64,000 bases of DNA. It comes from Ischnura elegans. Taxonomy: Eukaryota; Arthropoda; Insecta; Odonata; Coenagrionidae. This document shows positions 10,558 through 21,189 of this stretch, one piece after another. Position 1 is the first letter of the stretch. Each line of letters opens with the position of its first letter. The position numbers and the translations under genes are program-made. The notes under the pieces were generated by a model that did not search any database, was not told the DNA's origin, and was given only the letters and a program-made list of their open reading frames with translations. Location of the stretch: assembly GCF_921293095.1 (NCBI RefSeq), contig NW_025791658.1, forward strand, positions 6,572,001 to 6,636,000, given 5' to 3'.

Positions 10558-11355
10558 ATTGCTCAAAAACTGAGACGTGACACTGTTATTTCCATTCTGT
10601 ATCAGAAATGAAGACTTCTCACATTCCAAAATATTTTCTTCTCACATAAGTACACTTTTCACCTCCTCCGAATTTTTTTTGCTGCAAGGGTAACTCCCAG
10701 GGAACAAGGAATCACAGAATCTGATGTAAACAGAAGCCTGAAAAGGTCAAGTTGCTGGATAACTGATGTATTTCATGCTTTGCACAATACCAGACCTGGC
10801 ATATATTGTCGGATTCCTTTTAAGGACACACAAAAATCCAACCCAAGGAGATGTAGCATGAGTCAAGTGAGCTTTCAGATGCATAGCAGGGACATTGGAT
10901 CTGAGAATGGTGCATTGAAGCTACGTGGATGAGGGTTTTTTGGATGTCTACAGTGATGCAGATTTTGGAGGATGCACCTTGATGGGTCGTTAAACGTCTA
11001 GAGTCACAGTTAGGTATACAGGAAGTGCGATTTTATGGATGAGGCAATGACAAGCTTCTGAAGCATCTTTGAAAACTGAAATTCGAGTTTCGTGTTTATC
11101 AAACTGACCTGATAACAGATAGCAGTCCTAAACAAGGAGCTAACGTCAAATTTTAATTATCTTTTTTAATCAATCTGAGAAAAGGATATTGTATCTGGGC
11201 CAAGTAAGCAGACATAAAAAAAATCTGCTAGACCATTCTTGTTCCTCCTTTGTAGCTAAACAAGTGTAAATAACATGCTCTTACTTCTCCATTATTTCAC
11301 AATGTCAATGCATCTTTTAAAATATGTTTCTTCATAGAAGTAAGGAAAGTCAGTA
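10558..11355. other. Intron 2 of gene 1, nothing recognised
   Basis: No coding or repeat structure could be supported. Confidence 0.35.
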
Positions 11356-11359
11356 ATGC

Positions 11360-12800
11360 TACTCCCGTGCGAAAATCAGGGAATAAAATCAATGAAAGAA
11401 ATTACAGTTCATTAGTCACCATCTCAGCCATTCCAAAATTATTTGAGTCACTAGTGGTACATAAATTGTCCCCACTGCTTAGAAATATTTTTATTCCAGA
11501 GCAACATGGCTTTAAATCAAGATGCTACACCTTCTAGTGTATCAATATCATATATTAAATGCAAGGGAATCTGATTTTCAAATAGACTCAGGATATACAG
11601 ATTCGACTGAAGCAATTAATTAAGTCAGTCATTCTGTCTTAACAAATACATTCAAAGCTCTTGGTTCTCGAAATCCTTCCCTGTCATGGGTAAACACCAA
11701 CCAAAGTAATAGAAAGCTCATTGCCAGCACATTCTAAAGAATAAATAGCAGCATCGTGAGTACCCCAAGGCTCTCATTTAGGGCCACCCCTCTTCATTTT
11801 ATTCCTTAATGATATTTCTTCAGCACTAAGTGATATATACATCCTTTTATAGACTGATGACTTGAAAACACACAAAACAATTAGCTCAAAAATAGATGCA
11901 GTGCTTCTATGGGAGAATTTTAAGTCACTTGATATTTGTGGGTAAACTTTTCTTGGGATTCCCACCGGGTTAATGTTTTTATAACGTCCAACGTTTCAAG
12001 TACCGTCTCGGCACTCATCTTCAGGGCTGAATATCATATTCATAAATATCATTATCATTCATATATAAAATCATATTTCTCTTGATATTTGATTGACAAA
12101 CAATGACCTTTTATTAAATTTAACCAAATGCAGAATCATAAGTTCATGACCCAAGAAAACCTTCAAAATCCTCAGTCCATATCCAATCATAAATAACTGA
12201 CAACATATACTGCCAGTGATTTAAGTGCAGTGGTTGATGATAAATTTACAGTCAAGAATCACATTTAAAGATATACCAAGCTATTAAAAATATTTCATAC
12301 ACGTCACAGATCAATCAATAATTTACTCCATAAGAAAATCTAACAAAATTCATTTGTCCGCAATCATCTTGAATACAGTTTAACCATCTTGTCCCTCTTT
12401 CATTGAAACACATCTAACTATTTTTAGAGAGTTGAGCAAAAATTCATGATGTGAACTGCCATCAATAAAGTTTGTAGTATTTTACACCCTACAAATGCCC
12501 TAAATATTATTTTATACAATAAGCCTACTTTTGCAGAGAGGACAAATATGACTGACCTTGTTCTACTAAATAATTTATTAAATTGTAATACAAACTCATC
12601 TGAAATTTTAACGCTAATTATATTTCACATACCTCATCAGGTATGTAGATCAGGAAGTACGTTTTTTTAAAGGCCTTAACAGTACTAATTACGCATTTAA
12701 TAACCCTAGTTCAAGAATAAAGAGGTTTGCAAATGGTATTAAAGAGATTGATTTCTCTCTTTCACTGAAAAAATATATGGAAATTATTTTTAAAAACATA
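11360..12800 (+). mobile_element. Jockey-like LINE reverse transcriptase relic
   Basis: Fragments in all three frames follow the order of a jockey-group reverse transcriptase: NYSSLVTISAIPKLFE, IPEQHGFKS, a HLGPPLFILFLNDI block, the catalytic region reading TDDL at about 11853, then LNLTKC and, after 12200, RHRSINNLL, FVRNHLEYS and a RIKRF-type C-terminus. Many stops and frameshifts are present. It is interrupted by a 142-bp insertion at 11939-12080. It lies in intron 2 of gene 1. Confidence 0.7.
11939..12080 (-). mobile_element. Short PLE-type tail with hammerhead-like core, inserted in LINE
   Basis: The insert is flanked by an exact 11-bp direct repeat CTTGATATTTG (11928-11938 and 12081-12091), and removing it rejoins the LINE coding sequence. 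On the minus strand it carries CTGAAGATGAG, a short stem (GTGCC..GGTAC) and TTGAAACG, followed by a CCCGGTGGGAATCCC segment shared with 16800-16900 and 17383-17480. This arrangement resembles the hammerhead-like ends of Penelope-like elements. It probably arose by severe 5' truncation of a PLE. Confidence 0.65.
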
Positions 12801-13733
12801 ATGCCAACATTTATATGATATTCTTGTTTTATTACAACTTTAATACTATTGTGATTGCTTATTTGTGCTCATTTAATTGTCTAGACTGCAATTTTATTCC
12901 TTAAAAAAATGAAGCTGTAATAGATATTATTCCGTAAAATAAGTCTAGTGCCCTTAAATAAAGACTATCTACCTATCTTTACAACTAAATAGAGAAAAAA
13001 GAGTAATTAAGCGCAAACATGAACACCACAGAAAAATGAATGACTCACTTGAAGCTAGACAAATGTTTACTGAGATTCCTTAAATAGAAACCACACAATT
13101 ACACATCATACAAGGGTTAATAATCGTATCAAATTAATTTTGAAAGAAAAGAAATTAGATTTTGAAATAAAATGCATGCTAACACAGAATTGTCCCACTA
13201 AATTTAATGAACTGGTGGCAAACATTAACCTAATATTCCTGGAAGGCCTGTGGCAAGTTTCATGAACATTCCTACTGATGAAAAGTCTAAATTAATAGCA
13301 AGTATTCTTATTAATTTTATACTTAGGTAAAAAAACACAAAAGATTTGTTCTTTTTTGGAAAATGATGAAACAAGTGAGAGTTCCTTTTAATCACAAAAC
13401 TTGCTCAACAGATATTTAATTTTTTTTAAACATACCACTGGCGTTACTAGGTAAGATTGTCTAATTTAATTGTGAGGTAATATCAAAGAACACAATTAAA
13501 AATTAAGAACATTTTTTATTTACTCAATACTGTCAACCAAGGCTAAAATAAATAAAAAGATAATGTAACATAAAAATGGATTTTCAATGGGATGCAACAT
13601 ATTTTTTCCCTTGTGACGTCAAGTGATTGGTGGATTACAGAATTGTGTTACTCGTTTCAAAATTCTGTTGTAACAGGTTGAGTTCATAGATAAATGAATC
13701 TTCCTCGATTTCACCCCTCAACATAATCACAAC
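12801..13733. other. Intron 2 of gene 1, nothing recognised
   Basis: Very AT-rich with no supported feature. Confidence 0.35.
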
Positions 13734-13920
13734 ATGATCTTTCCATTCTATTCGGGTTTTTTCACCGCGTTTGTTGTATTTTAAAGACAACAGTTTCGCC
13801 GGCGTTACAGTCGGCGTCTTCACCTTCGACCTGAAGACGCCGACTGTAACGCCGGCGAAACTGTTGTCTTTAAAATACAACAAACGCGGTGAAAAACCCC
13901 GAATAGAATGGAAAGATCAT
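13734..13920. repeat. 89-bp near-perfect hairpin with PLE-like core
   Basis: Arms 13734-13822 and 13832-13920 are reverse complements with only one or two mismatches around the loop CCTTCGACC. Each arm contains CTGAAGACGCCG and CCGGCGAAACTG on one strand, the same GAAAC / CTGAAGA pairing used at PLE ends elsewhere in the window. Because it is a palindrome, both strands encode the same short peptide and neither is a gene. It lies in intron 2 of gene 1, about 110 bp from exon 2, and would fold strongly in the pre-mRNA. Confidence 0.9.
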
Positions 13921-14033
13921 CAACCAACGCCGCGAAAATCTTCGAACCTACATAATCACAGCATTGAAACAATACATTCTCCTAAAGTTACTATGCATCG
14001 AGATTCAAATGAGAATAAATGAATTGCACTCAC

Positions 14034-14171
14034 CCTGCTGTAATTTCTCGACGAAAGTGTTCTCAGATCTGATTCCGATTCATAACAAATCTTTTTGAAA
14101 TCACAGAATTCCATGAGCTTCTTCAAACATTGTGGACATATGGTGGCGGGCAGGCCATCTCCCACAGCAAC
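14034..14171 (-). CDS. ZAD gene 1, exon 2 (second half of ZAD)
   Basis: The acceptor is ATTAG at 14172-14173 and the donor GTGAGT at 14033-14028. It is 138 bp, 46 codons, phase 0 on both sides. It reads VAVGDGLPATICPQCLKKLM, carrying the second CxxC (residues 68 and 71 of the joined protein) that completes the zinc site begun in exon 1. A helix follows (FCDFKKICYESE). In the ZAD family two CxxC pairs bind one zinc and the domain dimerises in nuclear C2H2 transcription factors. The family assignment is strong because the LPxxICxxC motif sits at the expected distance after the intron. Confidence 0.9.
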
Positions 14172-14296
14172 CTAATAGCAATCAACAAGCAACGCGTCAA
14201 GGATTTTCGGAATCGTAAATGCAAATCTGTTGGTAACACGGAAAATAATACGAATTACGACAAAAGAAAATAAACAAAATGCCACTCGCAACTTAC

Positions 14297-14464
14297 TCTT
14301 AAACCGATTAAATCATGTAGGGCATCCTCCACAGTCATTTGGCAGGCCACATTTGAAGTGAATATGTTGAGATTACTGAGATTCTTCTGCATACAAAGTC
14401 TGCACAAAGGAACTGTGGTACTCCTTTCCGACAAATTCGAGAAAATCGCGGTAGCAAGACTCAT
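14297..14464 (-). CDS. ZAD gene 1, exon 1 (first half of ZAD)
   Basis: The ATG at 14464 opens 56 codons ending at donor GTAAGT (14296-14291), phase 0. Residues 21-24 are CRLC, the first zinc ligand pair of a ZAD domain, followed by NIFTS and a DALHDLIGLR helix, all typical of this domain. Joined to exon 2 it gives CxxC - 43 residues - CxxC, a normal ZAD. The start is chosen because it is the only ATG in frame before the domain and leaves a usual-length N-terminus of 20 residues. The encoded protein is presumably a nuclear DNA-binding factor. Fingers, if present, lie beyond the window, since none of exons 1-6 encodes one. Confidence 0.9.
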
Positions 14465-15436
14465 TTTTTCATCGCTATCGCTTATTCAATCTTCAAAACA
14501 ATTCACTCGTCCACGAAATCGTCAACACAGCACTGAGAGAAATCTCAAAATCCTACGAAGGAACTACATCAACTTCAATGATATAAGGAAATGAAATAAA
14601 TTTAGAATGCTAACAGTGGAAGATAATTGCTCACAATCTACAATCACTTAAAATAAAACAAGAATCCCATCGCAGATGATCGAACGGATATTCATCGGCT
14701 TTCATTCTCTTTGTTAGTATGAGACTATGGAACCAAAGATTCCTCTAGATTCAAGGTGTGCTAGTTACGATTTTCACCGCCAGAGACACACGTAAAGAGG
14801 CCTACTATACGAGTGAGAAATTACCATTCGATAGAAGAATAAGGACATTTCATTGAAGATATATCATTTTTACGTTGATTGTTAGCAGAAAAATATTTAA
14901 TTTGACAAACTTAATTTAAATATGCGGTCAGGAACGGAATTAAAGCGCATTTTTAGTTGCCGCACGTGTGCAAGAATATGTATACGGCCTTGCAGTGACT
15001 AAGCGGAGAGGTAACAAAATTTCTTTGATGAATCATATAAACTAAATTTTTCAAAACAGCTATGAAAAGGCTAACTTGATTACACTCAATAATATATTAG
15101 TTATCTTGCGAACGCAGGATAACGTCATTTTTCATTTTGCGCACCCGAAGAAATAGACATTTTGAAATACCTTGCTGTGGAGTCCTCATACGGATTATTA
15201 TTATTATATAAATATAATTTCAATTCACGAATTGTATAAATTGAAAAGACAGCAGTAGCTCTAAGGGTCGACGAAAATTGAAATAAAGCAAGCTTCCGCT
15301 CGAGAGATGACGTATAATGATCACTATCATAAAGAACCACATTTGAAAAAAATAATATCTACATAATGTATAGTGCATACAAATAAGCGATATTATAATA
15401 TCATACTATCAGTATTAAAATATCGCTTATTTGAAG
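14465..15436. other. Upstream region of gene 1
   Basis: It presumably holds the 5' UTR and promoter of gene 1 (minus strand, transcription from somewhere right of 14464). No clear TATA box or initiator could be chosen. A short palindrome pairing AAATAAGCGATATT with AATATCGCTTATTT spans about 15381-15432. Confidence 0.4.
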
Positions 15437-15444
15437 GCACAAGC

Positions 15445-15713
15445 CAGTGGCGTAGCCAAGGGGAAGGTACGGCGGGTCCGGAAACTATCCCGAAATATAA
15501 AAACACAATCATTTTCCTTCATAAAAGGAAACAAAATATTGAAAAATCATGAATTTACAAAATACTTCTTCAAAAAATGAAGTTTTTTCCATTATGAAAA
15601 TAGTTAAAATTAGTTAAAAACCCAATACTTACAATTAGTACTCTGTTTTTCAAAACCTTTCCACGCAAAAGTTTTAGACCCCATCCTGGACGAAATTCCT
15701 GGCTACGCCACTA
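15445..15713. mobile_element. hAT-type MITE
   Basis: A 269-bp element with termini CAGTGGCGTAGCC and GGCTACGCCACTA, flanked by 8-bp near-duplicates GCACAAGC / TCACAAGC (15437-15444, 15714-15721). The 8-bp duplication and CAG start suggest the hAT superfamily. It is non-coding. It belongs to a group with GGCGTAGCC or GGCGGATCC ends that recurs at 16023, 18054, 24788, 25267 and 49944. Confidence 0.7.
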
Positions 15714-15721
15714 TCACAAGC

Positions 15722-16799
15722 TCAACACATGAACCAAATCCTCCAATGCTTCAACCACGACAACTTCCAATATATGATAAGAGCCTCCCACCTTTGTCCG
15801 CAGCCCTCAACGAAGGATCCCTTGAAGCCTTTAATTCCGCGGCGTAACATTGAGAATTTCCTTCGGGAGAGGACCCCCCAGGAAACCGGAGGTCCGGGAA
15901 AAATGTTTGAAAAACGAAATGACTGGAAATACATTTTACCTGCATCATTTCGGCACTCAAAATTGGAGTGGTGAATAATAAAGTAATTTTTCCCAAAGCC
16001 GACAATTTGAAGTTCATAAAAGCAGTGGCGTGGCTATAATAGGGGACACTAGATCCCCCCAAAGCCTCAGAGAAGTTTTTAGTACACTTTTTTCCCTATT
16101 GTCATGATTTACCGCGGAATTACGTTCGACTGCCGTCATAGATTAACACTTGCAGATGTCGAGTTGCCAAGTTGCCAAGAATTAACAATAATAATGTTCA
16201 TAATGATAGTGTTAATTTTTGTTTCTATTGAAATACTACAGAAGGTGTGGCATTAGGTATAACATGCTGAATTCCGAAAAAAATTCAATGGGGGAAATTT
16301 TTGCGAAATTTGTTCAAATTTGAGGCCAAGTACTTTGCTTAAAAAACTACCTGTGAAAAATGGTTCTCGTCAAAAAATTCCTGATATTGACAACAACTGT
16401 GTAAATTTTCAATTTCCGCACTCAAAAAATCGTTTTTGAGGTTTTGTCCAGCTTTATTCGATTTCAGCCCACTGTGCGCCGGGGCCAGTTACCTGTGGCC
16501 ACCCATGACTCACACGTTTTCAGTGAAAAACTGCAGCGGCTGCGTATATTTGGCAACGTTATGTTCGCTTCTCTTCCCTCTCTCGGCTCTGTCCCCACCC
16601 CGTTAATGAAACCTTCCCAGAGTGTCCGGGCTCCACGAAAGCTCACCCGCAGACATAAAATGGACAAATCATAATTATATATACGATCGTACGTTATATA
16701 TACGTTAGTTCATATTCGTACATGTAGAATACGAACTGTAGCTGTTGAAATTCAAGCAAAAGGGACATATGAAATATGATTTTATGCTTTCCCGGCGAA
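15722..16799. other. No gene recognised; MITE end at 16023
   Basis: A MITE-type left end (GCAGTGGCGTGGCTATAATAGG) begins at 16023 but its partner end is not found. Overlapping open frames at 15722-16062 and 16444-16674 lie on both strands and show no domain. Confidence 0.35.
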
Positions 16800-17480
16800 T
16801 AATGCGTGTAAACTTTTCTCGGGACTCCCACCGGGTTAATGTTTTTATAACGACCAACGTTTCAAGCACCGTCTCGGCACTCATCATCAGGGCTGAATAT
16901 TGATTTATTTAATGCTTGGTTGCTAAGTCTCATTGTTGTAATAAATTTAGTTAAATAAAAATATAATAAAATACGATGCCAATTCTTTTATCGCACCTAT
17001 ATTAAACAGTCTAATTTCCTTATGTGACCTTATTATATAAATGAAGTTCTTTAACTGTAATTTCGAAATAATTTGGTCATGTGCATCAAGATTGGCTATC
17101 TCTGTGACTGTAGGTGGCGTTAGTTTTTGATTTTTGCTTCCGCGAATTTTCCCTCACTTCTATAATCTTCTGCAAAACGGGTTTCCCAGTATTACTGATG
17201 TAATTCTCTGTTAAATTAATTTTTCTCCAGCTTATTTTCTATAGCTTCCTTCGTGAGGCGATCCCAAAAACCTTTAGCATGGCAAATTATTTTTGCTTCT
17301 TCAAATTTAATGATGTGGTCCTGGCTCACACAATGTGCGGCAATGGCAGATTTCTCCAGTTGCCCGAGTCTTCATTTGCCGCTTATGCTCCTGGAGCCTT
17401 TCCTTTCTTTGAAACGTGGGCCGTTATAAAAACACTAACCCGGCGGGAATCCCGAGAATAATTTACCCACAAAAGGGACG
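16800..17480 (-). mobile_element. PLE fragment: endonuclease-region relic between two terminal-repeat pieces
   Basis: Both ends carry the CCCGGTGGGA / CCCGGCGGGA segment followed by the hammerhead-like core. At 16805-16900 (minus strand) CTGATGATGAG, GTGCC..GGTGC and TTGAAACG are intact. At 17383-17480 the core is truncated. Between them the minus strand encodes EKSAIAAHCVSQDHIIKFEEAK and FWDRLTKEAIE, typical of the GIY-YIG endonuclease region of Penelope-like elements, with stops. It is a third PLE type in this window, distinct from those at 35-39 kb. Confidence 0.65.
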
Positions 17481-18381
17481 TATGTTTCTTAGTAATCAAG
17501 TCTGGTTTTTGAGCACATCGACTGATGACTGATTATGCTTTGTATTTCGATTTTTTTCCATTTTCATCTCTCTTCACTTTTAGGATCCATCAATAAAACG
17601 TTGTCATCATGAATGTCAATCGGGGTAATGAGGAGAGGTCAGGATCCAGCTGCTTCCACACACGCACCTATTTCCTATTGAACCCCTTCACGAATTCCGC
17701 ACATACTTCCAGAATTAATTTGCCGCAGTAGTCAAGCGAGTCACCCTTTCACTTTAAAATACATGATGGTCCTTGAAGAGAATATAAGGGGTTGTAGAGG
17801 GATATCCTTATTCCCTTTTTTATATTGCGTAATATCGGCATTAATGGGATTAAAATTCAAAGATAAGTGAATTAAAACACAAAGTTTCATATTTTATAAC
17901 TACCTCTACTCTTATCAATTAATTATATCATTCCTTATTCATCAATTGTGTCTTTGAATAGGAATCATCGACGGGGGATATGTTTTTGTTATCTTTATTA
18001 GTACTACGCAGCAGAAGAGAGGATGCTAAGACAAACACTAACCTATGGAGCAGTGGCGGATACATATGGGGGACGCAGGGGGGGCAATCCCCCCCTTGTG
18101 GGGCTGCCCGCATTGCCGAACAATGCAGAACGCAATTGTAACTTTTTCTATATCATGAGATCGCTTTGTCTTGTATGTGTGTATGATCAGTTTAAATAAA
18201 AGTATCTAAAATTTTGCACGTAACTTGATTATTTTTCATGACGATAAAAGTATAGGTAGCTTAAAATATCATTTGCGCGCCCCTTGAGTTTTTTTCTTTA
18301 TCCGCTGCAGCATAGGTGGCATAAGCTTGAAGAGGTGAGAGAGTTTCCTTACCTCTGATGCAGAATTGCCAACGGTGGACG
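17481..18381. other. No gene recognised; MITE-like segment at 18054-18120
   Basis: A CAGTGGCGGATAC end followed by G- and C-runs (18054-18120) belongs to the hAT-type MITE group, but its second terminus is not evident. The remainder is AT-rich without supported features. Confidence 0.35.
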
Positions 18382-18600
18382 GAGCAAGAAAGAAATAGTC
18401 AGTAGAAGAGCGCAGTAGAAGAGGGCTTTCTGCGCAAATAAAAATCTTCTCACAGCTAAAAATACAAGCATAGAGGTAAGAAAACAATAAGATGCTACAT
18501 ATGGAGTATGTTTCTTTACGGAAGCGAGGCTTGGAAGTTGACAGCAGCGGAGAAGTCAGGAGTGGAATCATTCGAAATGTGGTGCTGCCGAAGAATGATA
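18382..18600 (+). mobile_element. LINE fragment
   Basis: Plus-strand match to the LINE at 858-1637: decayed coding for GRSKKEIVSR, then a YMEYVSLRKRG-type stretch (normally WS..LYGSEAW), then ESFEMWCCRRM. It has frame breaks and no tail. It is truncated at both ends. Confidence 0.7.
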
Positions 18601-18639
18601 TTTATGAATTTATATTTAGGTGAATGAAAAAACAAAATT

Positions 18640-18790
18640 TATTATCTGCATGCTCTTTGGTTTTCTCGGTGTATCAGGTGCAGAAAAGTTTCTCAGGTTG
18701 TCCACCGGTTGATGTTCTCCATCTCTCCCGATGTTTCGAGGAGCGACTTGCTGATCATCCGCAGGGGATCTTCTGTAGGCCGTTTCTCAA
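18640..18790 (-). mobile_element. PLE terminal sequence with hammerhead-like core
   Basis: On the minus strand CCCTGCGGATGATCAGC, a short hairpin region and CTCGAAACATCGGGAGAG are followed by AACCGGTGGACAACCTGAG. The order (CTG..GATGA, stem, GAAAC, then a CCGGTGG box) is the same as at the PLE ends at 12 and 16.8 kb. No coding part is attached. Confidence 0.5.
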
Positions 18791-19144
18791 AATTCGACTA
18801 GTATATATAAACCCCATCCATAGTCACTTGTAACCTGATTGGTTCCACAAATTTTTTTATCACTTCACTACATTTTCTTCCAGAATAATAATTTTAAGAG
18901 TAATGCCAAAAGTAAGGCAAAAATCATTAAATCATTCTTTTTTCCATAATAGTGTCTTTGAATACAAACCATCGATAAGGAATTTTTTATGTATTTATTT
19001 TGTACTTCACCTCCAGTTTTTACTCAATTATCCACTCAAAAGAGAATATGGCGCCAAACATTCATACAGAAAGAAAAACTTGCAAACATCTTCGATGCAA
19101 AAAGATATTTCATAAAACTCATTTCTCAATACAACTTATATTAT
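18791..19144. other. No feature recognised
   Basis: AT-rich with overlapping short frames on the plus strand and no domain. Confidence 0.35.
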
Positions 19145-19146
19145 TA

Positions 19147-19590
19147 CAGCAGGCTCCCGATTATCCGACTACGGTTAATCGGTGTTTCGGATTATCCGTG
19201 CATGTGTTCACTCAGTGAAAGTTTAGTTTCGGACGTCGCGCAGTGGACTTGCAGCATCTGTGTAAAATCACAGCCCAAATCTCTATTCAGAGTTCGTGAT
19301 CTCGCAGTCACGTATGCATGGTTTTCAGAAACCAGGTATTAATACCTGGCCAGTAAGAGTACAATCACGCTATATCCGCTAAAAAGATCGCTGATGGGAA
19401 AAGAAAGCTCTCAGTGAATCCGGGGAGCTTTCTAAAACAGCATACAATGTGCGTAAAAATAATATATTATTTGATTTACGTGAATTGCAAAAATAACATG
19501 ATATTAAAGTGAAAGATAGGATTATTCGTGCTTTCCGATTATTCGTGCCGCCTCTCCTCATCATTATCCCGGATAATAGGGAGTGTTCTG
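19147..19590 (+). mobile_element. Tigger/pogo-like MITE
   Basis: A 444-bp element flanked by TA (19145-19146 and 19591-19592). Its termini CAGCAGGCTCCCGATTATCC and GGATAATAGGGAGTGTTCTG match as inverted repeats at about 15 of 21 positions. Internal sequence near 19385-19470 resembles a decayed helix-turn-helix of the pogo transposase (KKALSESGELSKTAYNV). The TA duplication and CAG ends with CCCxATTATCC fit the Tigger group. Confidence 0.7.
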
Positions 19591-19592
19591 TA

Positions 19593-21100
19593 AGCTTGAA
19601 ACTGACTAAATCAATAATGCAGCAAAGATGAAGAAATACAAATATGATAGAAACACCAATGAATCACTCTGAGATAGATTTAAAATAAAAATTTAGCAAC
19701 AGCACTTCAAGCAGGGGTACATTCTCCTATCAAAACAATGTACACTTACCAATATCAATAGCAAAAGCCAAAAAAATTAATGGTTTGGTGGAGGACCATA
19801 AGTCTGATATTCCTGTTCAACTAGTGGTAAGTGTCATAAACATTCCTACTTAGGCATGTACTAAATTCATTGCTAATAGGTTTACTTGTTTGTTCTTAGA
19901 TGGATACAATGCTAAAATATTCCTTTAATTTCTTAAATGAATGGAATATTTCTTTCTCAAAATGAATTACCTAAGTGAGAATTCAAGTACATCACAAAAT
20001 TTCCTTACTATGCGATAAATTTCTTTTAAAATAAAATACCTGACGCAGAAAAATTTTTACTTAAAGAAGTTCAGGAAGCTTACTGGATACGCATGACGGC
20101 GTTAAGGGGTCGAACTGGTAGTTTTTCTGTATGTGCATAATTTAATTGAAAAAAAAAAACATGAACGAATAGGCCTGCAATTTCTATCCGTGAGTGGTCA
20201 TCCTTAACAAACGCAACACCCCTAAATTTGTACGCAACGCTTGGCCGCATAACATTCAGGATGTACTAGGAATTTCACCAGGGGTTTTATAATATGCAGC
20301 ACATCAGTGGTAAATTTTCTACTGGCAGGACAAGAGAATGTATGAAGAGTCGAACACTTTGATAGATGAGAATTAAGGGACGTATTGTTTTCTTAACACG
20401 TTGCCTGCGGATGGCATTGATACTCAGCGAAGGTCCGGCCGATAGGCGGATGACATCATATTCTTACCGCACAAGCTATGTCTTTCGATCGCTCCCCACG
20501 CTCCTCCGCTCTATTCTGTCTTCTCTCACGATGGTTTCCCGGCCACGCACTGGATTAGGTTAACTTGACATGCCTTCTTTTTTCGAATTATTGGTTAAAT
20601 TTTTAAAGTACTTTGTTTCCATTTATTTATATTTATAAACATATACTTTTTGATTTGTAACATGTTTCGCCGTTTCCAAAGAATGAAGATGTGATTTCTT
20701 CTTTACTATTTTAAGTGTTTGTACCAACTGTTATGACATTTAAAGGTCATTTCCGTTTGAACCCTATTAATATTTTTGAAATCAACATATAGTCATAATC
20801 GTCCTTCCATTTCATCGAAGAAATATATATTCGTGCTACAAAATACGGTCACTATATACACGCTAAGCACAGTTGAATAATCTCTGTCTTTTTCATTAAT
20901 TTGAAACTAAATATTTAAAATACACCGTTGTGTGCATTCAGTAATTTTGCATATCCTTTCCATTGCATGTAATTTCATGAGCAACTTGACTATGTATTTA
21001 ACTGCATATATTTCATGTTTGACGAGGGGTTAGATGGAAGATGGGACTTTCTAGTCCCAATCTCGCCCGATAAACAAGTTTTATTATTGTTATTATATCA
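19593..21100. other. No feature recognised
   Basis: It contains no open frame with a recognisable domain. Base composition is variable. The frame at 20366-20563 has no homologue I recognise. Confidence 0.35.
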
Positions 21101-21105
21101 TGAAA

Positions 21106-21186
21106 CGTTTAGAAAATAAGTTGCAAACATATTCTTCCAGAGATTCATATTCTGGAAGAATATGTTTGCAACTTATTTTCTAAACG
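21106..21186. repeat. Perfect 36-bp hairpin
   Basis: Arms 21106-21141 and 21151-21186 are exact reverse complements with a 9-base loop GATTCATAT. The arm contains AAATAAGTTGCAAACATATT. No flanking duplication is seen. An open frame starting at 21162 begins inside the hairpin and is not supported as a gene. Confidence 0.92.
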
Positions 21187-21189
21187 ATC

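Noticed and set aside
13635..14022. Two matching frames on opposite strands beginning MLYFKDNSFAGVTVGVF
   Set aside because: They are the two arms of a palindrome, so identical peptides are a mirror effect and not a gene.
15722..16062. Overlapping frames of 70-103 codons on both strands
   Set aside because: There is no domain, and coding on both strands at once is implausible.
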